Source: Gammaproteobacteria bacterium (GTDB lineage Bacteria > Pseudomonadota > Gammaproteobacteria > Pseudomonadales > Halieaceae). From it: a DNA stretch of 64,000 nt. The stretch is from the NCBI GenBank assembly GCA_030427485.1, contig JAUICG010000012.1, forward strand, positions 1 to 64,000. The letters run 5' to 3'. The position numbers and the translations under genes are program-made. The number at the start of each line of letters is the position of its first letter. Positions within the stretch are counted from its first letter, which is position 1. The notes beneath the pieces were generated by a model. The model was not told where the DNA came from and made no database searches. It saw nothing but the letters and a program-made list of their open reading frames with translations. Of the stretch, positions 43,789-51,755 are shown piece after piece.

Positions 43789-44955
43789 TCAGTCGGGCAG
43801 TTGTTCGCGCAGGAAGCGCAGCATATTGCCGCCCATGACCGCGCGGATTTCCGCCTCGGTAAAATCCTCATCGAGCATGGCCTGTGTCAGTGCCGCCAGC
43901 TCGGAAGTGTCCAGCGAGGTGGTGACCGCACCGTCATAATCCGAGCCGAGCGCGATATGTTCGAGGCCCATCAGCTCGATGCCGTAGCGGATGGATTTCG
44001 CGATGCCCGCCGGGGAGTAGTCGCAGGCGGTGGCATCCCAGTAGCCCACACCGATGATGCCGCCGGCGTCGGCCACCTGCAGCATCAATTCGTCGTCCAG
44101 GTTGCGCGCCGAATCGCAGTGCCCCTTGAAGCCGCCGTGGGAGAGGATCACCGGTCTTGACGTTAACGCGAGTACGTCACGTACCATTTGCGGCGAGGCG
44201 TGTGCAATATCAATGGTCATATTCAGTTGGTCGGCGCGTTCGACAACGCTGCGACCGAACGCGGTGAGTCCCTCGCCACTGATGCCGTGCAGGGACCCTC
44301 CCAGTTCGTTGTCGAAGAAATGCGTCAAACCGACAAACTGCAGTCCCTGTGCCTGTAAGGTGTCGAGCTTGTCGACGTCGCCTTCCAGTGGGTGGGCGCC
44401 CTCGATCAGGTACATGGCGCCTACGACAGCGCGATCGGATTGTCGGGCAGCCAGCAGCGCCTCGAGATCGGCTTTGCGGCGGATGAATATCAGCTGCGGC
44501 TGGTTGTCATCCACCAGTTCGAGCAGCTTGTCGAGCTGGTATTGCGCGCGCGCAAACAGGGAGCCCCAGGTGGAGCTGGGCCAGCCGCTGACGATGGCCA
44601 GTGGGGTAATCGTATCGGTACCCGCCTCGTTGCTGTCGTAATTCTGGCCGCTGGGGCTTTTCGTAGTCGCGGAAAACACCTGGATCGCCACGTTGCCCTG
44701 GCGCAGGCGCGGCAGGTCGACCTGGCCGCGCGACGATTGCTCGCCCAGGTCCCGGTCCCAGAGCAGCGAGTCGCTGTGCAAATCCACGATAAAGAGCGCG
44801 TCGTGCAACCGCTGTGCCTCCGCGGAGACGGCGTAGGGTGCATGCTCATCCACCACGTTCATCGCATTCTCGAGCAGCCCCGGTAGCAGCACGCGGCCAA
44901 GAACGGCGAGCGTGATGAGGAGCGCGAGCGCGCCCAGCAAGACTTTTTTAATCAT
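43789..44955 (-). CDS. Membrane dipeptidase (M19, renal-dipeptidase family)
   Basis: A 388-residue zinc enzyme. The ATG at 44955 gives an N-terminal hydrophobic anchor (KKVLLGALALLITLAVLG). Metal ligands appear in order: HSDS near residue 45, IEGAHPL with the bridging Glu, IDIAHAS, LSHGGF and GSDYDG. It cleaves dipeptides (or beta-lactam-like or D-amino-acid-containing substrates) at the outer face of the inner membrane. The frame stays open upstream to 45126, but those residues resemble no signal. It is transcribed away from the Fur-boxed promoter. Confidence 0.93.
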   Translation of the reverse strand: MIKKVLLGALALLITLAVLGRVLLPGLLENAMNVVDEHAPYAVSAEAQRLHDALFIVDLHSDSLLWDRDLGEQSSRGQVDLPRLRQGNVAIQVFSATTKSPSGQNYDSNEAGTDTITPLAIVSGWPSSTWGSLFARAQYQLDKLLELVDDNQPQLIFIRRKADLEALLAARQSDRAVVGAMYLIEGAHPLEGDVDKLDTLQAQGLQFVGLTHFFDNELGGSLHGISGEGLTAFGRSVVERADQLNMTIDIAHASPQMVRDVLALTSRPVILSHGGFKGHCDSARNLDDELMLQVADAGGIIGVGYWDATACDYSPAGIAKSIRYGIELMGLEHIALGSDYDGAVTTSLDTSELAALTQAMLDEDFTEAEIRAVMGGNMLRFLREQLPD

Positions 44956-45134
44956 CGGATAGACCGTCCTGTAAGTGGCTAGCCTGCGCACGCAGCGCCC
45001 CGGTGGCGCTGCCGTACCGTTCGCGATGCAGCGCGCCACCCATTCTGCAGAGGGGGCAGTGTACCTGAATGGTGCCGCATTTGGCGCGCTACCGGCCACA
45101 CCCGAAATGCGGCGACAGGATAGCAAATATAAAT

Positions 45135-45153
45135 GATAATGATTTGCATTAAG
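45135..45153. promoter_or_regulatory. Fur box upstream of the iron-uptake receptor
   Basis: GATAATGATTTGCATTAAG matches 14 of 19 positions of the consensus GATAATGATAATCATTATC. It is 70 bp before the receptor start, in the 268-bp gap after the dipeptidase gene. Iron-repressed transcription of the receptor operon is the obvious expectation. Confidence 0.75.
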
Positions 45154-45223
45154 TCTCTAGTTTGATAGAGTTGCCCCCTTCTATCTGTACACCTGAGCAC
45201 AGGCTTTCATTGTGGAACACCCG

Positions 45224-47383
45224 ATGCACGCATTCTCCGTTGTCGGCGCTGCCGACCTGACTTGTCGAAAACGACCTGCTGGCCGCGCACGCCGTGCCCT
45301 CAACCACACGTGCGGTATGCTGCTCGGTGTTGTCCTTGCGCAAACAGGTCTGGCGCAGCCAATCCGGCAGCCTGCGGAAATTGAACAGGTCACGGTTTAC
45401 GGCAGCCGCACTTCCAGCACGCTGGAGGATACCCTGAGCAGTATTGGCGTGGTGTCCAGCGAAGATATCGAGGACATGGACCTGCGCAGTTTTCGCGAGA
45501 CATTTCGTATCCTGGCCAACGTCCAGGACAGCGACTGGGTCGATGGCGGTTTTATTATTCGCGGTATCAACTCCGAGGGTCTCACGCCAGGCGGGAACCC
45601 GCTGGCCAGCCTGTACATCGACGGTGTCCAGCAGACGGTCAACGGTGCGCGCCGCGGCTCGCGTGGTGTATGGGATGTAGAGCAGGTCGAGGTGTACCGC
45701 GGTCCGCAGTCGACGCTGTCCGGCCGTGCCTCCCTGGCGGGTGCAGTCTACATCAAGACGCGCGACCCCGGCTTCGACTGGGATGCTAGCGTACGCGGTA
45801 TCTACGGTACAGATGATCTGGCAAACGGCGCCCTGTCGTTCGGTGGTCCGCTGGTCGACGATCAGCTGGCGTTTCGTCTCGCCGCCGAATACGAGACTGC
45901 GGAGTTCGATGACATCAACTATCCGTCGTACGAACAGTTTGATCGCTATGACGACTACGTCAAGGATGAGTACTACCAGGTGAGGGGCAAACTGCTGTAC
46001 CTGCCAGATAACCTCCCTGATACCCGGGCGTTGCTGACCTACTCGTTCGCGGAGGATTCACCTTCATCGCGCGATATCGCTGGTCCGGTACTGGGTTTCG
46101 CGTACGATGAGCGTCGCGGCGAGGTGAATCCGCCGGTCTACACGGAACCTCGTGAAGCGCGCAATCACAACGCCGCGATGGAAATCAACCATGCGTTCAA
46201 CCCTGCCTACAGGTTCACTGCGCTGAGCACCTGGTCGGATTCCGATACCGACAGGCCCTCGATCAACGAGGGTACCAGCGGTGAAACCGAGGTTACCAAA
46301 GGCAAGCAGCACCAGGAGTTGCTCACCCAGGAGTTGCGGCTGAACCATGACGGTGACGAATTGAGTGCTACCGTCGGCCTGTATTTTGCCGATGACCAGA
46401 CCAATCTGCACTCCACCCGCAACGCCTTTGGCCGCGAGGATATCAGCAGGGGTTCCCGTGACGCCAACAACTATGCGTTGTTTGGCGAACTGTCGTGGGC
46501 GTTCAGGGAGAACTGGCAACTGATCGCGGGCGGCCGGGTCGATTACACGGATCAGCGCGACACGCTTTTTTTCTCCAGGAACGGCGCGGTAAGCACCGAC
46601 AATGACTCTTCCTTCGACGAAACCGTGTTCCTTCCCAAGCTGGGCGTTGCCTACGATGTAGCGGAAAACCAGGTGATAGGTTTTACCGTGCAGGAGGGAT
46701 TCCGGACCGGAGGGGCCGGGGTGCAGAACTCCACCGGCGAGCAGTTTGAATTCGATCCGGAGTATACCTGGAACTACGAACTGTCCTACAAGGGCCGCTT
46801 TGCCGACGACCGGCTGCGACTGAGCGCCAATGTTTTCTATACCGACTGGGATGACCAGCAGGTGGAGTTTCAGGAAATTCCGCAGGATTTTACCTCGACC
46901 ATCACCGTGAATGCCGCCAACTCGACGAGCTACGGATTCGAGCTTGAAGGCCAGTACCAGGTCACCGAGACACTCTCCGCTTTCGTTGCGGTGGGCTATG
47001 TCAAATCCGAGTTCCAGGATTTCGTCGACTCTTCCCTGGGCGACCTCTCCGGTCTACCGTTTCCCGAGGCGCCCGAATGGAACGTGGTCCTGGGAGGCCG
47101 CTACGAGCATCCATCGGGCTTCTATCTCGGGGCAGACGCCAAGTACACGGATGACTATCTCGCCCGCTTCGGTGCGGCGCCGCAAGAGTACCTCGACAGT
47201 TACTGGGTCGCCAACGCCCAGGCGGGCTGGAACGTCGGACACTGGGCGCTGAGCCTGTTCGCGGAAAACGTATTCGACGAGGAGTACTTCGTCTACAACG
47301 ACCGCAATGAGATCGATGATATCGCCGCCAGTCTGGGCTACCCGCGTCGCGTCGGTGTCTCCGTGACGTACAGTTTTTTCTAG
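45224..47383 (+). CDS. TonB-dependent siderophore-type receptor
   Basis: A 719-residue outer-membrane receptor (GTG 45212 would add four residues). A long basic N-region leads to the signal core MLLGVVLAQTGLAQ. The plug domain begins EQVTVYGSRTSSTLED and has VYRGPQSTLSGRASLAGAV. The barrel ends SVTYSFF with the terminal Phe needed for assembly. A Fur box lies upstream and two membrane-protein genes follow, the layout of a siderophore- or haem-uptake operon. Ligand type cannot be fixed; a siderophore is favoured because PepSY/DUF3649-like reductase genes follow. Confidence 0.9.
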   Translation: MHAFSVVGAADLTCRKRPAGRARRALNHTCGMLLGVVLAQTGLAQPIRQPAEIEQVTVYGSRTSSTLEDTLSSIGVVSSEDIEDMDLRSFRETFRILANVQDSDWVDGGFIIRGINSEGLTPGGNPLASLYIDGVQQTVNGARRGSRGVWDVEQVEVYRGPQSTLSGRASLAGAVYIKTRDPGFDWDASVRGIYGTDDLANGALSFGGPLVDDQLAFRLAAEYETAEFDDINYPSYEQFDRYDDYVKDEYYQVRGKLLYLPDNLPDTRALLTYSFAEDSPSSRDIAGPVLGFAYDERRGEVNPPVYTEPREARNHNAAMEINHAFNPAYRFTALSTWSDSDTDRPSINEGTSGETEVTKGKQHQELLTQELRLNHDGDELSATVGLYFADDQTNLHSTRNAFGREDISRGSRDANNYALFGELSWAFRENWQLIAGGRVDYTDQRDTLFFSRNGAVSTDNDSSFDETVFLPKLGVAYDVAENQVIGFTVQEGFRTGGAGVQNSTGEQFEFDPEYTWNYELSYKGRFADDRLRLSANVFYTDWDDQQVEFQEIPQDFTSTITVNAANSTSYGFELEGQYQVTETLSAFVAVGYVKSEFQDFVDSSLGDLSGLPFPEAPEWNVVLGGRYEHPSGFYLGADAKYTDDYLARFGAAPQEYLDSYWVANAQAGWNVGHWALSLFAENVFDEEYFVYNDRNEIDDIAASLGYPRRVGVSVTYSFF

Positions 47384-47401
47384 CGGATGGCCGCTGTCTG
47401 A

Positions 47402-47818
47402 ATGAGCCTCGATTACCTGGTGCCGGTACTTGTGGGCGCTATCATGCTCACCGGGCCGGCATTCCTGTTGGCAGTAGCGTGGTGGCGGCGCCCCGCTGTC
47501 GCGCCTCCGCGGTCAATCAAAGCGCACCACTACCGCCCCGGCCGGCGCCAGGCGTACAGCCTGTCGCGGAGTAGAGTGCAGGCCTGTCTCAGCGTCAGCC
47601 TGTTCGCTGCGGCGGTCGCGGGCCTGGGAATGGCACGCTGGTTACCGCTGTCCCCGGCGGACAGCGCGTTGTTGGCTACGCTGGCCGCGCCCCTGCTGTG
47701 GGCGGCGGGACTCGTTTTCCTGCTGACGCGAAAACGGTGGCGGCGAGCCTGCGCGGTCACCCTGGTGCTAGCGGCTGTGGCGCTGTGTTTCGAACTGGTG
47801 CCGCTGGTGACGGGCTAG
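47402..47818 (+). CDS. Small membrane protein of an iron-uptake operon (DUF3649-like)
   Basis: A 138-residue protein with four hydrophobic helices (YLVPVLVGAIMLTGPAFLLAVAWW, VSLFAAAVAGLGMARWLPL, ATLAAPLLWAAGLVFLL, VTLVLAAVALCFELVPL). It sits 18 bp after the receptor and 3 bp before the PepSY gene, a position usually held by DUF3649/DUF3325-type proteins of siderophore operons. It may support ferric-siderophore reduction across the inner membrane. The family assignment is by context and topology. Confidence 0.65.
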   Translation: MSLDYLVPVLVGAIMLTGPAFLLAVAWWRRPAVAPPRSIKAHHYRPGRRQAYSLSRSRVQACLSVSLFAAAVAGLGMARWLPLSPADSALLATLAAPLLWAAGLVFLLTRKRWRRACAVTLVLAAVALCFELVPLVTG

Positions 47819-47821
47819 AAA

Positions 47822-49321
47822 ATGCAGCGCGATGTGCTCAAGGCCCTGTACGATGTGCATTCATGGGTAGGGCTTTTCCTGGGGCTTGCCCTCTATGTGC
47901 TCCTGTTTTCCGGTTCGGTGGCACTGTTCATCGGTGAAATGCGTCCCTGGGAACTCGGCGTCACCAGCACGCCGCGGGAAACAGCCGTCGCGGCGCTGGA
48001 ATCAGTGGTGCAGCACCCGCAGGGCGCTGCCCCGGAAGCGACACACTTCAGTATCAGGCCGGCCTCGGGATACCGCCCGTGGATCACCCGGGAGACGGGC
48101 GATGATCACGATGGCGACCCTGCGCTTGTATATTTCGATCCGCTTACCGGCGCGCCGGTGACGATCGACGATGAACACGTGGTCCATGTCCTGGAAAAGC
48201 TGCACACCGACCTGCTCCTGCCCGCGCCCTGGGGACGCTACCTGACCGGCTTGCTGGGTGTCGCGATGCTCGTCTCCCTTGTCTCCGGGGTGTTCATGCA
48301 CCGTAAGATTCTGCGTGAAATGTGGGCCGTCCGCATCTGGCGCAGCCCGCGCCTGAAATGGACGGACCTGCACAAGCTGGTCGCAGTATGGGGTTTGCCT
48401 TATCACGTGGTGATGGCGTTTACCGGCACCTACCTCGGACTGGTGGGATTCACCTTGCTGTTGAATGCGTTTGTCGCCTTTGGTGGGGATGCCGATGCCG
48501 CCAGCGCGGGTATCTCGGGCGTCCCGCAGGAGGCGGTAGGGGAGGCGGATGACATGCTTCCGCTGCGGGATTTACTCGCCCGTGCGCAGGCCGCTCTGCC
48601 CGGTCTGGAGCCCGAGTATCTCGGTTACCGGCACTACGGCGATCGCGGCGCAACACTGATGGTTCTCGGGCACCTGCCGTGGACACTGGAATACCTGCCG
48701 GGCGTGACCCTGAGCGCGGTTACCGGTGAACAGTTGCAGCTTATTCACTGGCGCGAAGAAAGCTGGACCAAGGCGCTGTATGCCATGATGACGCCCTTGC
48801 ATTACGGCTCCTACGGTGGCCTGTTGCTGAAAGCACTGTACGCACTGCTGGGTCTGGGTGCCAGTTTCCTGGTGGTGTCCGGGCTGCGCATCTGGCAACT
48901 GCGGGTGCATCCCGGCGGTGGCGACCTGCGTATAGCCCTGTTTAACGGTGTTTGCTACGGCTTGCCGTATGCGATCGCGATATCGCTGTCGGCTGCGCGC
49001 CTGCTCACGGGGCCGGCGTTTTCATCCTACCAGGGCCGGCTGCTGTTATTTCTGTTCGCCTGGCTGACGGCACTGGGAATTGCCATTTGGCGTCGCGGAG
49101 ACGCCGGCATGGTGCTGAGCCTCTGCACCGGTGTTGCGCTAGTGTTGCTGCCCCTGGCCACGGAACTCGGAGATCGCGCTTCCATCCTGAGCGCGTTGCG
49201 CACCGCCCCGACCTCCCCGCTGGCAATTGTCGAGATGAGCCTCGCGCTCATCGGACTCGCAGTGGTACTGATCGCGTGGCGGGTACGTCGTTCACAGGGC
49301 CGACAGCCATTCGCCCGCTGA
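47822..49321 (+). CDS. PepSY-associated membrane protein (iron-reductase-like)
   Basis: A 499-residue PepSY_TM-family protein. It begins LKALYDVHSWVGLFLGLALYVLLFSGS, the typical first helix with its His, has the second conserved pair HVLEKLHTDLLLP, VAVWGLPYHVVMAFTGTYLG, and the later helices SFLVVSGLRIW, and LIGLAVVLIAW. Conserved His residues may bind haem to reduce ferric siderophores at the periplasmic side (family knowledge). Third gene of the Fur-boxed unit. Its stop abuts the stop of the convergent molybdopterin gene (TGATCA). Confidence 0.9.
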   Translation: MQRDVLKALYDVHSWVGLFLGLALYVLLFSGSVALFIGEMRPWELGVTSTPRETAVAALESVVQHPQGAAPEATHFSIRPASGYRPWITRETGDDHDGDPALVYFDPLTGAPVTIDDEHVVHVLEKLHTDLLLPAPWGRYLTGLLGVAMLVSLVSGVFMHRKILREMWAVRIWRSPRLKWTDLHKLVAVWGLPYHVVMAFTGTYLGLVGFTLLLNAFVAFGGDADAASAGISGVPQEAVGEADDMLPLRDLLARAQAALPGLEPEYLGYRHYGDRGATLMVLGHLPWTLEYLPGVTLSAVTGEQLQLIHWREESWTKALYAMMTPLHYGSYGGLLLKALYALLGLGASFLVVSGLRIWQLRVHPGGGDLRIALFNGVCYGLPYAIAISLSAARLLTGPAFSSYQGRLLLFLFAWLTALGIAIWRRGDAGMVLSLCTGVALVLLPLATELGDRASILSALRTAPTSPLAIVEMSLALIGLAVVLIAWRVRRSQGRQPFAR

Positions 49322-51436
49322 TCAGTCCGGTCGCGCGGGGCGCACGGTGACAGCGACACCGTTTACCGCGGCGTTGCCGGAGAGCGCGTCCAGGTGGTGT
49401 TCGTCGGTCACGTCATTGCAACTGACGCCCGCGTGGGCGGCGGCGGTCCGCATGCGAATGCCCTTGCGGTGATGACCAAAGCCGTGGGGCAGGCTGACCA
49501 CGCCGCGCATCATGTCGTTCGAGGCCTCCACGGCCACGTCAAGCGAGCCGACGCGCGAGGACAGTGTCACCATGCCGCCCGGAGCGATGTTCTGGCTCGC
49601 CATATCATCCGGGTGCATCAGCAGCGTACAGCGCTCGCGACCTTTCATCAGGCGGTGGTAATTGTGCATCCAGGAGTTATTGGAGCGCACATGGCGCCGA
49701 CCGATCAGCCGGAACGCGTCGTCGTCCGGCCGCTGGAATGCCTCGAACAGGCGTGCCAGGTCAGCCATCGCTTGCGGCGTGTCGCAGCGGATCGTTTTGT
49801 CCGGCGTTGCCAGGCGCTCGGGCAGTTGCGCTTGCAGTGGTCCCAGGTCAATGCCTGACGGGTGTTGGCGCAGTTTTTCCAGCGACAGACCTTCCGGTCC
49901 GGGAGCGCCTGCCTGCAGGCCCATGTCGATGATGTCATGCGGGGCGACGGCGGGTTGTTCCGGCTTATCCAGCAGCCTGGCGAGGCGGTTCCCCAACTGG
50001 TTGAAAATTTCCCAGTCGTGCAGGCTGCCCCGCGGCTTGTCGAATACCGGCTCGTTGTAGCGCGCGGTATTGCGCACCGCGAACAGGTGGAAGCTGATAT
50101 CGTAATGATCGTGTTCCAGCGCGGAGGTGGGTGGCAGGATGATGTCCGCATGGCGTGTGGTTTCATTGATGAAGGGGTCCAGTGACACCATGAACGCCAG
50201 TTCCTCGAGCGCGCTGTCCAGTTGCCGCCCGTTGGGAGTGGACAACACCGGGTTGCCGGCGCCGGTGAACAGCGCGCGAATCTGTCCCTCGCCGGGTGTG
50301 CAGATCTCCTCGGCGAGGCACGCCGCGGGGAGTTCCCGGTCAAACTCCGGGAGGTCGCGCACGCGGCTCCGGTGGCGGCCGTGGCCCCCGGGACTGCTGG
50401 TTTTGACAGTATCCACGGCCGGGCTGGCGAACAGGCTGCCGCCGGGCTTGTCGAGGTTGCCGGTGGCAATGTTGATCAGCTGGATCAGCCACTGGCACAG
50501 GGTGCCGTAGGCCTGTGTGGACACGCCCATGCGCCCGTAACAGACGGCGCGCTCCGCGCCGGCGAATTCCCTGGCGATACGGCGCATCACCGCCGCCTCG
50601 ATACCGGTGTGCGGCGCGGCGAAGTCCGGTGTGAATACCTCGATCGCACGTGCGACTTCATCCAGTCCGCGGGTGTACGCGGCCAGCGCGCCGGCATCCG
50701 TCAGATTTTCCCTGAAGAGGGTATTCAGCAGCGCCAGCAGGAACAGCGCGTCGGTGCCGGGGCGTATGAACTGGTGCTCGCTGGCGATACCGGCTGTCTC
50801 CGTCCGGCGCGGATCGATGACCACCAGTTTGCCGTTGCGCGCGGTCAACGCCTTCAGTCGTTTTTTTACGTCGGGCACGGTCCAGATGCTGCCGTTGGAG
50901 GCCAGCGGGTTCGCGCCCAGCATCAACAGGTAGTCGGTGTTGTCCACGTCCGGTACCGGGATCAGTAACTTGTGGCCGTACAACCACAGCGAGGTGAGGT
51001 GGTGGGGAAGCTGGTCCACGCTGGTTGCTGAAAACCGGTTGTTGGTGCGGATATGCTGGAACAGGTTGCCCTGGTGGGTCATCATGCCGTAGTTGTGCAC
51101 CGAGGGGTTGCCCATGTAGATGCCGACGGCATGTACCCCGTGTTCGCTGATGATCTGCGCCAGGCGCTGCGCAGTGGTATCCAGTGCCTCGTCCCAGCTT
51201 ATCTCCCGCCATTGATCGGCGCCGTCGACAGTGACGCGTTTCACCGGCGCGCGCAGCCGGTCCGGGTCGGTGTGCAGATCTTTCAGCGCGACGGCCTTGG
51301 GGCAGATATGTCCGCGGCTCAACGGGTCGGCCTTGTCGCCCTTGATAGAGACAATGTTTGTCCCTTCGGTTTCGATCACGAGCCCGCAGATGGCCTCGCA
51401 CAGGTGGCAGGCGCGGTAATGTGTTTCGCGGGCCAT
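49322..51436 (-). CDS. Molybdopterin-dependent oxidoreductase (DMSO-reductase family)
   Basis: A 704-residue molybdenum or tungsten enzyme. The N-terminus holds a 4Fe-4S motif with Cys at 10, 13, 17 and 45 (CHLCEAIC...HICPKA). Then follow ISWDEALDTTAQRLAQI, GIYMGNPSVHNYG, DVDNTDYLLMLGANP, VVIDPRRTETAG and the C-terminal cofactor domain MVTLSSRVGSLDVAVE with VSLPHGFGHHRKG. There is no Tat signal, so it is cytoplasmic. No partner subunit is adjacent. It resembles biotin sulfoxide- or formate-dehydrogenase-like short forms. It starts 122 bp from palindromic element B, in the gap that holds no gene. Confidence 0.93.
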   Translation of the reverse strand: MARETHYRACHLCEAICGLVIETEGTNIVSIKGDKADPLSRGHICPKAVALKDLHTDPDRLRAPVKRVTVDGADQWREISWDEALDTTAQRLAQIISEHGVHAVGIYMGNPSVHNYGMMTHQGNLFQHIRTNNRFSATSVDQLPHHLTSLWLYGHKLLIPVPDVDNTDYLLMLGANPLASNGSIWTVPDVKKRLKALTARNGKLVVIDPRRTETAGIASEHQFIRPGTDALFLLALLNTLFRENLTDAGALAAYTRGLDEVARAIEVFTPDFAAPHTGIEAAVMRRIAREFAGAERAVCYGRMGVSTQAYGTLCQWLIQLINIATGNLDKPGGSLFASPAVDTVKTSSPGGHGRHRSRVRDLPEFDRELPAACLAEEICTPGEGQIRALFTGAGNPVLSTPNGRQLDSALEELAFMVSLDPFINETTRHADIILPPTSALEHDHYDISFHLFAVRNTARYNEPVFDKPRGSLHDWEIFNQLGNRLARLLDKPEQPAVAPHDIIDMGLQAGAPGPEGLSLEKLRQHPSGIDLGPLQAQLPERLATPDKTIRCDTPQAMADLARLFEAFQRPDDDAFRLIGRRHVRSNNSWMHNYHRLMKGRERCTLLMHPDDMASQNIAPGGMVTLSSRVGSLDVAVEASNDMMRGVVSLPHGFGHHRKGIRMRTAAAHAGVSCNDVTDEHHLDALSGNAAVNGVAVTVRPARPD

Positions 51437-51558
51437 ACTGTCACTCCTCGAACGGGTTGGGCATCGAACTGTCGGCGCTAAAACACCTGCAGTCCTGCAT
51501 GGACAACCGTCGAGTCTACCGCTTCAACGCGGGTATTCCTACCAGTGCCGCTTGCAGT

Positions 51559-51737
51559 CAGTGTCTCAGTTTGAACTTTGATCGATTCGAGAGCCTGAGA
51601 GGCAGGGTGCCGGTCGGGACCGTGTGGCGACAGGACGTCGCCACGCGAGCCTGCACAAGGACGTGCGCTTTTTGGCGTGTCCCGACCGCCACCCTGCCTC
51701 TCAGGCTCGTATGGTCAAGTTTCGGACTGAGACACTG
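51559..51737. repeat. Palindromic element B: shared 68-bp core in locus-specific arms
   Basis: The centre, 51616-51683, from GGGAC to GTCCC, matches that of element A at 66 of 68 bases; the differences are at 51645 and 51658, one in the linker between the hairpins and one in the second loop. The arms 51591-51620 and 51679-51708 pair at 29 of 30 bases (mismatch C51610/C51689) and begin GAGCCTGAGAGGCAGG on the left; they share nothing with those of A. A further exact 12-bp pair, CAGTGTCTCAGT (51559-51570) and its complement (51726-51737), sits outside. The element starts 18 nt after the stop of the receptor gene at 51756 and ends before the oxidoreductase gene. The internal hairpin GTGGCGAC-AGGAC-GTCGCCAC is at 51624-51644. 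Confidence 0.85.
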
Positions 51738-51755
51738 CCCGCTACCATCGCACGA

